A DNA stretch of 64,000 bases from Acinetobacter marinus (GTDB lineage Bacteria > Pseudomonadota > Gammaproteobacteria > Pseudomonadales > Moraxellaceae): contig NZ_FMYK01000006.1 in NCBI RefSeq assembly GCF_900096915.1, positions 1 through 64,000 on the forward strand, written 5' to 3'. The notes under the pieces were generated by a model. It saw only the letters and a program-made list of their open reading frames with translations, was not told the DNA's origin and made no database searches. The translations under genes were made by a program, and so were the position numbers. Shown here in pieces: positions 53,143 through 61,558 of the stretch; position 1 is the first letter of the stretch; every line of letters starts with the position of its first letter.

Positions 53143-54444
53143 TTAGCACTCTTTCTGCTGCGCAAAATCACGGCAAATTTCCACCAACGCATTTAAGCGC
53201 CGAGATGCATCCTTAACCATTGGATTCGCTGTATCCCACGCATAGCCTGCCAAAATCGAGCTGATCATTTCACGCACTTGAGTGTTTTGTTGCTCTGAAA
53301 ACACCACATCTTGAAAGCCACCTTGATACCACGACTCGACATAGGTTCGGAACACATCGATGCCCTGTCTGAGTGGTTTTTCATAGTCGTTTTGCCAGTC
53401 CACAGACCCGCCACGCAGATAGCGATCGACCAAGGGCACCGCCATCGATGCCGATTTGAGCGCAATGGTCACACCCGAAGAAAATACAGGATCAAGAAAC
53501 TCGCCCGCATTACCCAGCAAAGCAAAACGATCGCCAAAAAGCTGTTTGACATTCGCCGAATAGCCCATGATCTGTTGCACCGTTTGGTCGAACTTGGCAT
53601 GTGCCAATACCTTCGATAATGCCACATCATCAGCAAGAATAAACTGGAGCAATGCTTCTTTTGAATCTGCATGACTTGGATCGTGTTTTGCCAGTTGCGC
53701 TTGATAGGCTTGGAAAAAATCAGGCTCAGCCACCACACCAAATGAACTTCGACCATCAGCAAATGGAATGAGCCAATACCATGCCCGATGATCTTTTTCA
53801 TGTACGGTAATTAAGATTTTTTCTCGATCAAAGTCCGCTTCAGGCTGAATATTATCTTCGATATGGGTAAATAAGGCTTGGCGTACAGGAAAGTCTGACG
53901 GATATTCCAAATCTAATAATTTCGGCAAAATCCGCCCAAAACCACTGCCATCTAGCACAAATTTGGCATCGATCTGATAAGGCTGTTGCGCTTCATCTAA
54001 AGCGTGTACTTTGACGCAATCTACCAAAATTTCGATCGACTCCAGTTGATGTCCGAAACGAATATCGGCGCCTTTGTCCTGTGCAGATTGTGCCAGAATA
54101 TGATCAAATGGCGCACGGCGCACTTGCCACGTAGTTCCATGCCCTTCGCTAAATTTCTCAGTGAAATTATAATAATGTCGCTCAGCACCTCGTAAAAACG
54201 CCGCACCATTTTTAAACTGAAATGCTTCTGCTTCGACTTGAGCTCGCACGGCATCGAGCATGTCCGCTTGTTCTAAAAATGCCATACATTGCGGCAAGAG
54301 CGACTCACCGATGGAAAACCGTGGAAAATATTGTTTTTCCAGCACGGTGACTTGATAATTTTTTTGTCGAAGTAAACTGGCTGCACAGCTTCCCGAAGGC
54401 CCTGCGCCGATGATCAACACATCTGTGCTTTGTACTGCTGTCAT
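53143..54444 (-). CDS. Flavin-dependent oxidoreductase of the tryptophan halogenase family
   Basis: A 433-residue FAD enzyme. The FAD loop GAGPSGSCA (13-21) is followed by GESLLP (46-51), a lysine in FQFKNGAAF (K78) at the place of the catalytic lysine of flavin halogenases, WYWLIP (222-227), which is the WxWxIP signature, and GNAGEFLDPVFSSG near the C-terminus. Many proteins with this pattern act as halogenases, some as hydroxylases or epoxidases. It has an AGGA site before the ATG. Between the MMPL exporter and the DUF3261 lipoprotein it could modify the aryl head or polyene chain. Dedicated halogenation is inferred, not shown. Confidence 0.78.
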   Translation of the reverse strand: MTAVQSTDVLIIGAGPSGSCAASLLRQKNYQVTVLEKQYFPRFSIGESLLPQCMAFLEQADMLDAVRAQVEAEAFQFKNGAAFLRGAERHYYNFTEKFSEGHGTTWQVRRAPFDHILAQSAQDKGADIRFGHQLESIEILVDCVKVHALDEAQQPYQIDAKFVLDGSGFGRILPKLLDLEYPSDFPVRQALFTHIEDNIQPEADFDREKILITVHEKDHRAWYWLIPFADGRSSFGVVAEPDFFQAYQAQLAKHDPSHADSKEALLQFILADDVALSKVLAHAKFDQTVQQIMGYSANVKQLFGDRFALLGNAGEFLDPVFSSGVTIALKSASMAVPLVDRYLRGGSVDWQNDYEKPLRQGIDVFRTYVESWYQGGFQDVVFSEQQNTQVREMISSILAGYAWDTANPMVKDASRRLNALVEICRDFAQQKEC

Positions 54445-54555
54445 AGTTTTCCTAAATTCTCTTTGATTTTTCCTTCAAAATGTCTTTGCTATTTATTCGC
54501 GAACATGATTCAGGTCGTTATTTTAAAGTATTGATTCATTTATGATTTGTTCAAA

Positions 54556-56913
54556 TTATCCCGATTGCCTTGCTCGGGTGAGACAACTGGCAAACACATA
54601 AGATAACAGCACACCACATAATACCGTAAATCCAAAGCAAAAGATTGCATAAGTTTGACTTAACGACAATAACCCAAAACCCAGCAAAGTCGACATCATA
54701 CATAGCCATAATGCCATGGAAATCACTTGATCTTGCGCTGCTGCGTCATGGTAAAAAATCGCATAATCCACACCAATCCCCAAGATCAAAAAAGTTGCCA
54801 TGATGCTAAATAAATTTAGCTCCACACCGAGCAAGGCTTGCAATGCAAAAGTACAGCCCAGCGCCAAAGTCACAGGAAGCATCAAATCCAACAAAGCTCG
54901 GCGACCATATAACCACCAAAGCACCACGATTAAAGCAATCATTGCCACTAGCAGTAAATATTGCGCATGTTGACGATGTTTCTGAAATTGATCCGAAAGC
55001 GTTTGCACAGGTTGCATAAAGTACACCTGCTGATTTTCTAGTGCATGGATCACCTGATCATCTTGTACACCTTGTAGGAGAATCACCCGTGTTTTATCTG
55101 AGATCGCCAATGATGCTAATGGATGTTGTTGAAACTGCGTCATGGTCAAGGTCGGCTGACTGGCTAAATCTCTTTGCCATGCTAAAACTTGCGCTGAATC
55201 TAGCCCCATCTGCTCGGCATAGGCAACTAAATCTGCTTTGGGAATCTGCTGTAACAGCTGGATATTTTGCTGAATCGTTGCGGGATCAAACCATTGCCCG
55301 ATCGCTTGATATGCTGAAATTTTGCCATCCGAAAGCAGTTGATCGAGTTTGCTTATCAATGTCTGTTCAGCTTGTGACAACTTCGTTTTATCATTGACAT
55401 GAATAATTAGAAAATCTTGTGCTTGCTCCTCCGCAAAGGTCTGACGAATCAATCGGTCATTTTGCTTCAGACTGGCATCCATGCTTTGCAAATTTTGAAT
55501 ATCATCATTGAATTTCAATTGCGTTAAGCCAATCGCACTAAATATAATCGCCACAATAATCAAGGCATAACGTGCTCGATCACGTTGCATAAAAAACGCA
55601 CGCAACTTGGCAATTGGTCTCAGTACCTTGACGGCAAATTGGGTATTCAGCGGTGGTAAACGTGGCAACAGCAATACACTGCTCACCCACGCTGCACTCA
55701 AGCCGACAATGGAAAATACTGAAATCTGTTTAAACGCAGGAAACGGCGTAAATGATAAAAATAAATACGCCAAAAGTGTAGTCATCAAGCCAATAAATAA
55801 ACCTGACAAAATCGGACGCAATACCAGCAAGCCACTTTCATCACGGCGCACCGACTGGATCGCCATAAAATAAAACGAAAAATCGACACAGACCCCAATC
55901 AAACTTGCGCCAAAGACCAAGGTCATCAGATGAATTTCACCGAAGATCAAATGGGTCAAGGCAATCGCCATAATCAGCCCTGAACCAATCGCTATAAACT
56001 CGGTAAATAACGGACGAATCGAACGAAAGCCAAAGAGCACCAACACGATCAAACCAATGGTCGAGCCTACGCCGATGGTGGAGATTTCCTGACGTGCCGA
56101 CTGCGTGCCTTCACTGGCAAAGGCTAAAGTCCCTGTCCAGTACATGGCGACCTTTTGCTGTTGTAATTGCTGTTCAATATGATCAAGCCATGCTTTGCTC
56201 TGCTCTTGATAATCAATCTGATAGGGGCTGTGTGCGACTTGTAGCACGACTAATCGGCTATAGCTTTGTGTAGCATCCGTTTGCGCTGAATCCGCTTGTG
56301 CTGAGTCTGTTTGTGTTGAATCTATTTGTAATGAGTCAGCCTGCTCAACGGTTGCCCAGCCTTGCTCAATCGCAATCTGTGACGAATTTCCAGACGACTT
56401 TTCCAAGAGATAGCGTGGAAATAGTAACAACGGATCTTTTGCCAGCATCTCAGCCGTGATCGGCATGCCAGGACTCATCAGTTGCAACATACTTTGTTCA
56501 AGTAGTGCAGGATATTGATGTTGCTGTAATAATTCACGATCTTGCCTACTCAGCAAGCCTGTTTGATATTGAAATAGGGTTTTGGAAAATTGCTCTTGTT
56601 GGAAGGTCTTTTTAATCGGTTGCCATAAATCCGTTTGCGCTGCCTCTGCCTCAAGCCATGCTGTGGATTGATCAAGCTGTGCATGATCATCGGTCTGCAA
56701 CATGATAAAAACATTATTATTTAAATTTTGGCTGACTTTGGCATAGCTATCCAACACATCAGGCTGTGCAGAAATATCAGGCAACAGTTTAAATAAATTG
56801 GTCTGTACATGAAGATCGCCTTTATACCACTGCATGCCGAGCACCATCGCCACCACGGTGACGATGCACAGCCAAAGTACGGTGGCTTTATTGTGCCAAT
56901 TTGAAAAGTGCAT
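54556..56913 (-). CDS. MMPL family exporter, ApeM-like
   Basis: A 785-residue RND-like transporter with about 12 hydrophobic segments and two large periplasmic loops, the first within residues 35-265 and the second 450-620. LIGVCVDFSFYFMAIQSVRRDE and ILGIGVDYAIFYHDAAAQDQ are repeated signature regions of the two halves. It is probably the transporter of the arylpolyene lipid across the inner membrane. Its ATG lies 26 bases inside the end of the LolA-like gene. The first loop carries a repetitive stretch of Gln, Thr, Asp, Ser and Ala encoded by 15-bp repeats. Confidence 0.85.
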   Translation of the reverse strand: MHFSNWHNKATVLWLCIVTVVAMVLGMQWYKGDLHVQTNLFKLLPDISAQPDVLDSYAKVSQNLNNNVFIMLQTDDHAQLDQSTAWLEAEAAQTDLWQPIKKTFQQEQFSKTLFQYQTGLLSRQDRELLQQHQYPALLEQSMLQLMSPGMPITAEMLAKDPLLLFPRYLLEKSSGNSSQIAIEQGWATVEQADSLQIDSTQTDSAQADSAQTDATQSYSRLVVLQVAHSPYQIDYQEQSKAWLDHIEQQLQQQKVAMYWTGTLAFASEGTQSARQEISTIGVGSTIGLIVLVLFGFRSIRPLFTEFIAIGSGLIMAIALTHLIFGEIHLMTLVFGASLIGVCVDFSFYFMAIQSVRRDESGLLVLRPILSGLFIGLMTTLLAYLFLSFTPFPAFKQISVFSIVGLSAAWVSSVLLLPRLPPLNTQFAVKVLRPIAKLRAFFMQRDRARYALIIVAIIFSAIGLTQLKFNDDIQNLQSMDASLKQNDRLIRQTFAEEQAQDFLIIHVNDKTKLSQAEQTLISKLDQLLSDGKISAYQAIGQWFDPATIQQNIQLLQQIPKADLVAYAEQMGLDSAQVLAWQRDLASQPTLTMTQFQQHPLASLAISDKTRVILLQGVQDDQVIHALENQQVYFMQPVQTLSDQFQKHRQHAQYLLLVAMIALIVVLWWLYGRRALLDLMLPVTLALGCTFALQALLGVELNLFSIMATFLILGIGVDYAIFYHDAAAQDQVISMALWLCMMSTLLGFGLLSLSQTYAIFCFGFTVLCGVLLSYVFASCLTRARQSG
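56264..56338 (-). repeat. Five degenerate 15-bp tandem repeats in the MMPL exporter gene
   Basis: Units at 56279-56293, 56294-56308, 56309-56323 and 56324-56338 follow RYTTGYRMTGARTCY on the plus strand, preceded by a more distant copy at 56264. In frame they encode pentapeptides such as DSAQA, DSTQT, DSAQT and DATQS in a periplasmic loop. Confidence 0.82.
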
Positions 56914-57547
56914 GCTCTGCGCTACTCAATGCGTTGCTATTATTTTTTGTCGGTGTGAACTGAATGGTCGTGGTGGCATTGCTCATATCGACAATTTGCA
57001 TGTTCTGCACATAGCTCGTACCCGTTGCATTGACTGATTTAAACAACTTTTTCAGCGTAGATGATTTCGGTGTTAAGGCAATTTTCCACGTTGCATTACT
57101 GCCCTGTCCAACTTGTATCGAGGTGATATTAAAGTTTTTATTTAAGGCTTTTTGATCACCTGACATCAGTTGGAGAAACATATTGGCGACGGCGCCGTAT
57201 GGACTTTTATCCAAGGTAATCTTGCTTTGTGTGCGTGCGGTTTTTTGGATCAATGTCTTATCGGTCATGATCAGATCGGCTTTGACAGGTGTCGCAATCT
57301 GCCAAAGTACACCTTGTGGCTGAGAATACAGCACTTGCCCTGTGGATTTAAAGGTTTTGCCGAGACTTGGAATTTTTTTCGACTGGATAAAATTGGCACG
57401 CAAAAACTTTTGTGCAGACAATTGATTAAATATTTGCTGTGCTTGTGCTGTGGATTGTTGCGCAGAAGCGGTATTTTTTGCAAAAGCAGTCGGTGCAATC
57501 AGCGTTGTAAAACTTACACTGACAGTCAAGAAGATCGTTTTAGACAT
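56888..57547 (-). CDS. LolA-like outer-membrane lipoprotein carrier, ApeL-like
   Basis: A 219-residue periplasmic protein with a signal peptide (MSKTIFLTVSVSFTTLIAPTAFA), then QIFNQLSAQKFLRANFIQSKKIPSLGKTFKSTGQVLY, matching LolA-type lipid-binding folds. In aryl polyene clusters such a protein is thought to carry the pigment lipid across the periplasm to the outer membrane. ATG at 57547 is preferred to an in-frame ATG at 57622, because it begins the signal peptide. Its end overlaps the start of the exporter gene. Confidence 0.8.
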   Translation of the reverse strand: MSKTIFLTVSVSFTTLIAPTAFAKNTASAQQSTAQAQQIFNQLSAQKFLRANFIQSKKIPSLGKTFKSTGQVLYSQPQGVLWQIATPVKADLIMTDKTLIQKTARTQSKITLDKSPYGAVANMFLQLMSGDQKALNKNFNITSIQVGQGSNATWKIALTPKSSTLKKLFKSVNATGTSYVQNMQIVDMSNATTTIQFTPTKNNSNALSSAEHALFKLAQ

Positions 57548-57654
57548 GGTAAACACTTTTTTAGGTAAACGCTGATTTTGCAATTTGTTTTGACATTGAG
57601 GTTGGCTTTGAAATAGGTTCATATTGACTCACTGATTCTTGATGGCAGTTGCAG

Positions 57655-58083
57655 TTAAAGTGCTTTTTCAGCCTGAAATTGATCCCATGCTTGCAAACGA
57701 TCCAGCAACACAGGCGGAGAGACAAAGCACAGCTCACGATCTGAGATACGCACTGCAACTTGTATGGTATAGCCCTTTGTAAGTCTTTTCTGTGTAGATA
57801 AATCGAAGATTTGGTAGTCGATTTTTAGTCGGTTTTGCCATTCTTTCAGTGTTGCGACGACACGGATTTTTTGTGCAAAGACAATGCCATGCGCATAACG
57901 CACATGACTTTCGATCACAGGCCACGCATAGCCCGAATCCCGCATTTGGCAATAGTTATAATCAAATTGATCAAGCAGCTGACAACGGGCAATCTCAAAA
58001 TATTTCAAATAATGCCCATGCCAAACTACTTCCATGCTGTCCACATCATGAAATGGAATGTCAATGATTACTTCGGCTTGCAT
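57655..58083 (-). CDS. 4-hydroxybenzoyl-CoA-type thioesterase, ApeK-like
   Basis: A 142-residue hot-dog protein: PFHDVDSMEVVWHGHYLKYFEIAR (about residues 10-34) contains the catalytic Asp and the VVWHGHY loop typical of 4HBT thioesterases. In aryl polyene clusters a thioesterase (ApeK) is thought to release or edit chains. It lies directly before the ammonia lyase in the operon and upstream of the LolA-like gene by about 100 bases. Confidence 0.82.
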   Translation of the reverse strand: MQAEVIIDIPFHDVDSMEVVWHGHYLKYFEIARCQLLDQFDYNYCQMRDSGYAWPVIESHVRYAHGIVFAQKIRVVATLKEWQNRLKIDYQIFDLSTQKRLTKGYTIQVAVRISDRELCFVSPPVLLDRLQAWDQFQAEKAL

Positions 58084-58095
58084 GTGCTTCTCACC

Positions 58096-58125
58096 TTGAA
58101 TGTTTTAAATTTGAATGTTTTAAAA
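58096..58125 (-). repeat. 15-bp direct repeat between the thioesterase and lyase genes
   Basis: TTGAATGTTTTAAAT (58096-58110) and TTGAATGTTTTAAAA (58111-58125) agree in 14 of 15 positions. They fill most of the 50-base gap. Confidence 0.88.
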
Positions 58126-58133
58126 TTGCCATC

Positions 58134-59708
58134 TTAGCGCGAATGGATTTGATCAGCTTCATTACGTAGCCATTGTAAATCTGCCAAACGCTGTACCAAC
58201 TCCTGTAATGTTGCTTGCAATGGTCGATCTTCAATGACGAGCTGGAAGGATTGTTCGACCCACAGCTTTAACACATGAAGCGTTTCACTCAATTGCTTTT
58301 GTTTACGCAACTGCTCATCTTGAGCCAAACGTAACTGTAACGCCTGTTGACTGGCGCATAGACAGGCTGCCACGACTTGATCGGTCAAAGTGAGTACACG
58401 CATACAATCTCGTGCAGCGATGGTACCCATGCTGACTTTATCTTGATTATGACATTCTGTCGAACGAGAAAAGATCGACGCCGATACGGTTTGCTTCAAT
58501 GCCTCTGCCGTCCATGCGGATACGGCGATTTGTACGGCTTTAAAGCCATGATTGAGTGGCAGACGTTCATCACTTGCACCTGTTAAGTTACGTGGTAAGC
58601 CATGATTCATTTTATCATCGACGAGCTGTGCCAACTGACGATCTAGCAACTCCGCACAGTTTGCCACCATGATTTTTAAGCTGTCCATCGCCTGCGCAAT
58701 GTGCCCGCCGTAGAAGTGCCCACCGTGCAATACGCGCAGCTCATCAGGGTCAATGAGCGGATTATCATTAGAAGAATTCAGCTCATTGCCGATCATTTGC
58801 TCAAGCCACGCACGACTGTCCTCAAACACGCCAATCACATGCGGTGCACAGCGGAGCGAATAACGATCTTGCAGGCGTGAAGACTGCGCTGTATGCTCCA
58901 CTTCAGCATTGATCGCTTCACGAATCCACGTTGCGACACGTTGTTGTCCCTGATGTGGCTTTTGCGCAAACAATACTTCATCAAAATGACTTGGATTACC
59001 CTGTAGTGCAATGACATTACATGCTGTAATCAAACTGCTGAGATGCGACACCTGACAAGCACGATGATAAGCAAGACATGCCAATGCGGTCATCACTGCT
59101 GTGCCATTCATCAACGCCAAACCTTCTTTTGGACGTAAAGTTAAAGCCTCTACGCCAAGTTGTTGGTACAGCGAGGCTGTTGAAATCACTTGACCTTGAT
59201 AGCTCACTTCACGCTCACCAATCAGCACTGCCGCAATATAGGACAATGGCGTCAAATCACCACTCGCCCCGACTGAACCTTCAGACGGAATCACAGGCAT
59301 CATGTCTTGATTGAGTAGCCAAACCAAACGCTCAAGCAAAGCCAGAGATACCCCAGAAAAACCGCGTGCCAAAGACACTAGACGCACAAAAACAATGGCA
59401 CGTGCTGTGCGATGATCAAAGTTTTCACCCAGACCACAACCATGAAAGCGTAATAATTGTACGGGCAATTCATTCACCTGATGGCGTGGAATACTCACCA
59501 CACACGAGTCGCCGTAACCTGTAGTCACGCCATAAATCACACCATCTTGCTCAAGCAGTTGATCAAGAAAATCCGCACCACGTTGGATGCGCTGACGCCA
59601 ATGGTCATCTGCGACCAATTGCACCTGTGCATTGTCATAGGCAACTGCAATGACATCGTCAATACTGATCTGATCTTTACCTACGATAATGGTTTTTTTA
59701 TCGGTCAT
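58134..59708 (-). CDS. Aromatic amino acid ammonia lyase (MIO type)
   Basis: A 524-residue protein of the histidine/phenylalanine/tyrosine ammonia lyase family. YGVTTGYGDS (about 59-68) carries the catalytic Tyr; ASG at 148-150 in GSVGASGDLTPLSYIA forms the MIO cofactor; SNDNPL near residue 318 also fits. The substrate-selectivity position is LLRFHGCG, with F88-H89; TAL enzymes have His and a following Leu, histidine lyases Ser-His, and phenylalanine lyases Phe-Leu. The gene therefore codes for a lyase of uncertain substrate, probably tyrosine or phenylalanine, giving coumarate or cinnamate as starter for the aryl polyene. The location inside the pigment operon, not a histidine-use operon, supports this. 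Confidence 0.83.
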   Translation of the reverse strand: MTDKKTIIVGKDQISIDDVIAVAYDNAQVQLVADDHWRQRIQRGADFLDQLLEQDGVIYGVTTGYGDSCVVSIPRHQVNELPVQLLRFHGCGLGENFDHRTARAIVFVRLVSLARGFSGVSLALLERLVWLLNQDMMPVIPSEGSVGASGDLTPLSYIAAVLIGEREVSYQGQVISTASLYQQLGVEALTLRPKEGLALMNGTAVMTALACLAYHRACQVSHLSSLITACNVIALQGNPSHFDEVLFAQKPHQGQQRVATWIREAINAEVEHTAQSSRLQDRYSLRCAPHVIGVFEDSRAWLEQMIGNELNSSNDNPLIDPDELRVLHGGHFYGGHIAQAMDSLKIMVANCAELLDRQLAQLVDDKMNHGLPRNLTGASDERLPLNHGFKAVQIAVSAWTAEALKQTVSASIFSRSTECHNQDKVSMGTIAARDCMRVLTLTDQVVAACLCASQQALQLRLAQDEQLRKQKQLSETLHVLKLWVEQSFQLVIEDRPLQATLQELVQRLADLQWLRNEADQIHSR

Positions 59709-59769
59709 TCTTTTCTCTCAACTGATGCGTTTATGGTTTCCACCATCCACGTGTCATTCCAAACAATTT

Positions 59770-59846
59770 ATTCTCAAAATGCTTTATTTCAAAAGCGATT
59801 TTTTCAAAATCACTTATTCCAAAAACTATTTCTTCCAAAAATCATA
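59770..59846 (-). repeat. Degenerate 15-16 bp tandem repeats between the lyase and acyltransferase genes
   Basis: Five units of the form TTATTYCAAAANCNN run from about 59770 to the end of the acyltransferase gene (59826 on). The last unit encodes the terminal DFWKK of that protein. The unit resembles the 15-bp repeat in the ApeQ-like gene (12 of 15 bases). Confidence 0.6.
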
Positions 59847-60764
59847 AAAATTAAACCACTGATAAGGCGCACGCAAACAATGCTGTTCTTGTAACCTAAC
59901 AAAGCGTTCAATATATTGCCCCAACTGCTGTTCACGTTGCTTTCGGGATAGCTGAATATTATCACTGAGCAGTTCAATATGGACTTGCAACTCTTGCTGA
60001 TACGGATAACAAAACACCGCCATCACAGGCGCATTGAGCAAATGCGCAAGCAGCCATGCCCCTTGTGGCCACTCAGCGTCATGCCCAAGAAATGCAGCTG
60101 TACTGCAACGCTTAGAATGAATCGGAATCCGATCAGCAGCCACCACCAACCATTCGCCTTGATTAAGCCGTTCTTGTAGATGCAATGCGGTATCCACGCC
60201 CAACTCATCCACAGAAATCAGTTGCACGCCTGCACGTGGATTAATACTTTGTAAAAAGGCATTAAACTGCTCGGCATGTTTGCGATAAACCAAGACATTG
60301 ACGGTCTGGTGATGCTCAGATTTTAAAGCACGTAACAGCTCAATATTGCCAAAATGCGAAATCATCAGAATCGCACCACGACCATAATTCTGCTGAAAAT
60401 GCTGATGTCCAAACAGTTGCAACTCTTGCTCAGGAATATCGCCCTGCCACGCTGCCATTTTATCGACAATACTTTCAGCAAAAGTCTGTAAATGCGTCAA
60501 GGTGCTGGTCGAAGATTGTGTTTCTGCAACAGTGTGCTGTTCAAACTCAGGATGTGCTTTGGCAAACTCAGCCAAGCGATCAAAATACAAGCGAGAGTTG
60601 CGCCGAGCTTGCACCGCAAATATCCAATACCATGCTACAATCACTCGCACCATCCACAGCATGACTCGCCGTCCCAGCAAGCGATAGACTGCAAACACAA
60701 AGCGCAATAAGAAGAAATTGCCCTTTTCTTGTTGCTCATTCCATGTCGGTTGTTGTTCTGTCAT
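59826..60764 (-). CDS. LpxL/HtrB-like acyltransferase, part of an ApeJ-type pair
   Basis: A 312-residue protein with one hydrophobic segment near residues 28-50 and the acyltransferase motif ISHFGNIELLRAL (H-x4-E type), plus ADRIPIH and FLGHDAEWPQGAWLLA. It resembles late acyltransferases of lipid A synthesis. In aryl polyene clusters a glycosyltransferase-acyltransferase protein (ApeJ) attaches the chain to a lipid; here the two activities are on separate genes, with the glycosyltransferase directly upstream. The lyase follows. Confidence 0.8.
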   Translation of the reverse strand: MTEQQPTWNEQQEKGNFFLLRFVFAVYRLLGRRVMLWMVRVIVAWYWIFAVQARRNSRLYFDRLAEFAKAHPEFEQHTVAETQSSTSTLTHLQTFAESIVDKMAAWQGDIPEQELQLFGHQHFQQNYGRGAILMISHFGNIELLRALKSEHHQTVNVLVYRKHAEQFNAFLQSINPRAGVQLISVDELGVDTALHLQERLNQGEWLVVAADRIPIHSKRCSTAAFLGHDAEWPQGAWLLAHLLNAPVMAVFCYPYQQELQVHIELLSDNIQLSRKQREQQLGQYIERFVRLQEQHCLRAPYQWFNFYDFWKK

Positions 60765-60788
60765 GTTGATGGTTCTGTCTGATTGAAT

Positions 60789-61547
60789 TTATGAGGAACT
60801 GTGCTTTGTTTTCATTGCCGATTTGAGATTACGATAAATCAATCGTGGCGAACGCTTGAGCATACCCAATAGCAAGGTGCCGTGCGTTTTGGTCATGCTG
60901 AGATTATCTCGCCACAATTGAAAATGTGAAATGCCATTTTCTGGATAGATCACTGGTGTCGGCAGATTGATACACGGCACACCCGCCCAGCTCAGATGCA
61001 CCAAAATCTGACTATCAAAGCCCATTCGGGGTTGCAAATGATGCTGTGTGATCACTTGATAGGTGGTATCGATAGGATAGACCCGAAAGCCACACATACT
61101 GTCTTTAATCTCAAGTGACAAGGCATTAATCCACACCCAAATATGCGTGGCATATCGTCCGATCAACCGAGATTTCGGCACCGTTTCATCAAATAAGGGC
61201 TGACCAATAATCATCGCTTCAGGGTGTGCTTGTGCGGTATCTAAGAACTTTTGCACATCTGCCCAGTGGTGCTGTCCATCGACGTCGATTTGTAAGGCAT
61301 GGCTAAATCCGTGTGCTTTGGCATAAGTAATCCCTGTCATCACCGCCTGCCCTTTGCCTTGATTTTCCGTATGATGTAGTACCGTGACATTTTGCAAAGG
61401 TTCAAGCGCATTTAATATTGCAGTACAAGCCTCATCACTGCCGTCATTAATCAATACAATCGGCAAATTAAAAGCCTGTAAATGCTTGACCAAATCTTCC
61501 AAGTAATGCGGATGATTGTAGACAGGTAAAATAAAACAACTTTTCAT
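60789..61547 (-). CDS. Family 2 glycosyltransferase
   Basis: A 252-residue GT-A enzyme: FILPVYNHPHYL, then LINDGSDEA, ENQGKGQAVMTG and the metal motif QIDVDGQH (D-x-D), with GFRVYPID and no membrane segment. It would transfer a sugar to a lipid or carrier. In the operon it lies between the acyl-activating enzyme and the acyltransferase, separated by 24 and 11 bases, which fits a role in making the lipid head of the pigment. Confidence 0.87.
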   Translation of the reverse strand: MKSCFILPVYNHPHYLEDLVKHLQAFNLPIVLINDGSDEACTAILNALEPLQNVTVLHHTENQGKGQAVMTGITYAKAHGFSHALQIDVDGQHHWADVQKFLDTAQAHPEAMIIGQPLFDETVPKSRLIGRYATHIWVWINALSLEIKDSMCGFRVYPIDTTYQVITQHHLQPRMGFDSQILVHLSWAGVPCINLPTPVIYPENGISHFQLWRDNLSMTKTHGTLLLGMLKRSPRLIYRNLKSAMKTKHSSS

Positions 61548-61558
61548 TCAATCTCACC

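Noticed and set aside
59457..59894. Open frame across the end of the lyase gene and the repeat run
   Set aside because: It lies antisense to the lyase and its apparent periodicity comes from the intergenic tandem repeats.
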